A stretch of 64,000 nucleotides of DNA from Hyphococcus sp. (lineage in GTDB: Bacteria; Pseudomonadota; Alphaproteobacteria; Caulobacterales; Parvularculaceae): NCBI GenBank assembly GCA_021776375.1, contig JAJFGA010000010.1, positions 48,543 through 112,542 of the forward strand, read 5' to 3'. Numbering within the stretch: the stretch's first letter is position 1; the number at the start of each line of letters is the position of its first letter. Below are positions 62,615-64,000 of the stretch, piece after piece. The notes under the pieces were generated by a model that worked only from the letters and a program-made list of their open reading frames with translations, was not told where the DNA came from and made no database searches. Made by a program: the position numbers and the translations under genes.

Positions 62615-64000
62615 ATGACACAAGAGCGGCAAAAACATGGAAAATCGGTCTTCATCCGCACCTATGGGTGCCAGATGAATGTCTATGATTCCGAGCGAAT
62701 GGCCGGTTTGTTAAAACCGCTCGGCTATGGCCTTGTGGAAACCCCGGACGATGCTGACCTCGTCATCCTCAATACCTGCCATATCCGTGAGAAGGCTGCG
62801 GAGAAAGTCTATTCCGAGCTTGGCCGGTTAAAGAAAATCAAAACCGCGCGCGCCCGTGACGGCGATGAAATGGTTATAGCGGTCGCCGGCTGTGTGGCGC
62901 AGGCGGAAGGCCCTGAAATTATCGCCCGCGCGCCGATGGTCGACTTGGTGGTAGGCCCGCAAGCCTATCATCAGTTGCCGGAGCTTTTGGTGCGCGCAGC
63001 GCGCGAACGCGGCGATGTGCTGGCAACCGATTTTGCGGTCGAAGAAAAATTCGACCGCCTGGCAAAGCGCCAGGCCGATGGCCCGGCGGCCTATCTCACC
63101 ATTCAGGAAGGCTGCGATAAATTCTGCACTTTCTGCGTCGTGCCCTATACGCGCGGCGCTGAGGTGTCGCGCGGCGTTGATGCAATCACCGCGGAGGCGC
63201 GCTCGTTAGCCGTGCAAGGGGTGAAGGAAATCACCCTGCTTGGCCAGAACGTCAATGCATGGCGCAGTGCAGCGCCGGTTGGCGATGCCGGGGCGGACGG
63301 ATCGACGTGGGGCTTGGGCGAATTGTGCCGCCATCTGGCGAAGATCGACGGGCTTGAACGGATCCGCTTCATGACTTCGCACCCCCGCGACATTGATGAC
63401 GGTCTGATCGCCGCGCTGGGTGAGGAAGAAAAACTGATGCCTTATCTGCATCTGCCGGTGCAGGCGGGGTCGGACAAAATCCTCAAAGCCATGAACCGCG
63501 GCCATACCGCGGCGACTTATATCGGCCAGATCGCCAAAATTCGGGCGGCCAGGCCAGATATCGCCCTTTCCGGCGACTTCATCGTTGGTTTCCCTGGCGA
63601 AACGAACGAGGATTTCGAAGCGACCTTGGCGCTGGTCGATGAGGTTCAATACGCTTCGGCGTTTTCGTTCAAATATTCCCGGCGCCCCGGCACGCCGGGC
63701 GCAGTGATGCCCGGTCAGGTCTCGGAAGACGAGAAAAATCAACGTCTCGCCCGGCTTCAGGCGCGCCTGGAAACGCAGCGGGCGGCGTTTAACCGCGCCC
63801 AGATCGGCAAAATTCTCCCGGTTTTGTTCGAAAAACCCGGCCGCCATGCCGGCCAGATCATCGGCCGCTCGCCATATTTGCAAAGCGTTCACGTTGATGC
63901 GCCACAATCCATGCTAGGCTCCATTGCGCCGGTGCGTATCGAAGATGTAACGCCCAATGCACTTGCCGGCGTGCTCGTAAGGAAAGCTGAGGCCGCCGCT
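62615..64000 (+). CDS. miaB: tRNA-2-methylthio-N6-dimethylallyladenosine synthase MiaB (partial, 3' end off right edge)
   Basis: 462 codons with no stop before the edge. The N-terminal UPF0004 domain has the three auxiliary cluster cysteines ([35 protein letters not shown]), the radical-SAM motif is [22 protein letters not shown], followed by [27 protein letters not shown] and [14 protein letters not shown]; the TRAM domain begins near residue 385. It methylthiolates i6A37 of tRNAs reading UNN codons, using two [4Fe-4S] clusters. Only the last few residues can be missing. Confidence 0.96.
   Translation, partial: MTQERQKHGKSVFIRTYGCQMNVYDSERMAGLLKPLGYGLVETPDDADLVILNTCHIREKAAEKVYSELGRLKKIKTARARDGDEMVIAVAGCVAQAEGPEIIARAPMVDLVVGPQAYHQLPELLVRAARERGDVLATDFAVEEKFDRLAKRQADGPAAYLTIQEGCDKFCTFCVVPYTRGAEVSRGVDAITAEARSLAVQGVKEITLLGQNVNAWRSAAPVGDAGADGSTWGLGELCRHLAKIDGLERIRFMTSHPRDIDDGLIAALGEEEKLMPYLHLPVQAGSDKILKAMNRGHTAATYIGQIAKIRAARPDIALSGDFIVGFPGETNEDFEATLALVDEVQYASAFSFKYSRRPGTPGAVMPGQVSEDEKNQRLARLQARLETQRAAFNRAQIGKILPVLFEKPGRHAGQIIGRSPYLQSVHVDAPQSMLGSIAPVRIEDVTPNALAGVLVRKAEAAA

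Overview
The window is a chromosomal segment of an alphaproteobacterium. Evidence is the set of housekeeping genes (UbiH family, DapB, FtsK, HppA, NADP-malic enzyme/phosphotransacetylase fusion, Nfu-TsaB-RimI-Fur-MiaB), the high GC with short intergenic gaps, one perfect TTAA-N7-TTAA CtrA-type site, and a Caulobacter-like ceramide synthesis cluster. Caulobacterales/Hyphomonadaceae or Parvularculales fit best; this is inference, since there is no rRNA in the window.

Layout. 1-1414: a YifB/ComM-family ATPase running off the left edge. 1644-5719: two unusual membrane proteins, a SLOG-fold sensor joined to membrane segments and a TIR domain joined through one membrane helix to a formylglycine-enzyme-like domain that lacks the catalytic cysteines. 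6009-9252: dnaK-dnaJ. 9270-16057: small regulators, a DUF4199 membrane protein, HxlR/DUF3088, dapB, a retropepsin-like protease behind a strong 5' hairpin, and a secreted protein preceded by a decayed copy of the AraC/DUF4199 junction. 16123-21242: ubiH-like gene, ammonium transporter, ftsK. 21283-24280: LuxI/FeeM-like GNAT, haem-oxygenase-like diiron protein and a membrane histidine kinase. 24425-24499: tRNA-Gly. 24705-30020: ProX-type editing protein, a thioredoxin/LON-domain/Trm112 operon, a BioF2-like acyltransferase and AMP nucleosidase.

30023-37268 is the clearest pathway: ceramide synthase-like acyltransferase, DUF2141 protein, serine palmitoyltransferase, dedicated ACP, NAD-dependent reductase and fatty acyl-AMP ligase on the minus strand, with a divergent fatty-acid-hydroxylase-type membrane enzyme. 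Together they can activate a fatty acid, condense it with serine, reduce the product and N-acylate it to (dihydro)ceramide, possibly hydroxylated. 37468-41424: proton-pumping pyrophosphatase, strong terminator, secreted animal-type haem peroxidase.

42247-44797 looks acquired: visibly AT-rich, it holds a lone RelA/SpoT-synthetase-TPR gene and lies between an intact HAD phosphatase and a 37-codon remnant of another HAD phosphatase just upstream of an L-threonine aldolase gene. 45000-64000 returns to core genes: DedA-like protein, ferrochelatase, SDR, a TetR/CPBP-protease pair with an operator in the shared promoter, malic enzyme, DUF488, nfu, zinc-ribbon membrane protein, dodecin, RutE-like reductase, methyltransferase, amidase, tsaB, rimI, fur-type regulator, ferritin-like diiron protein, DUF1223, and miaB running off the right edge. 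No CRISPR array, complete insertion sequence, prophage or rRNA gene was seen.
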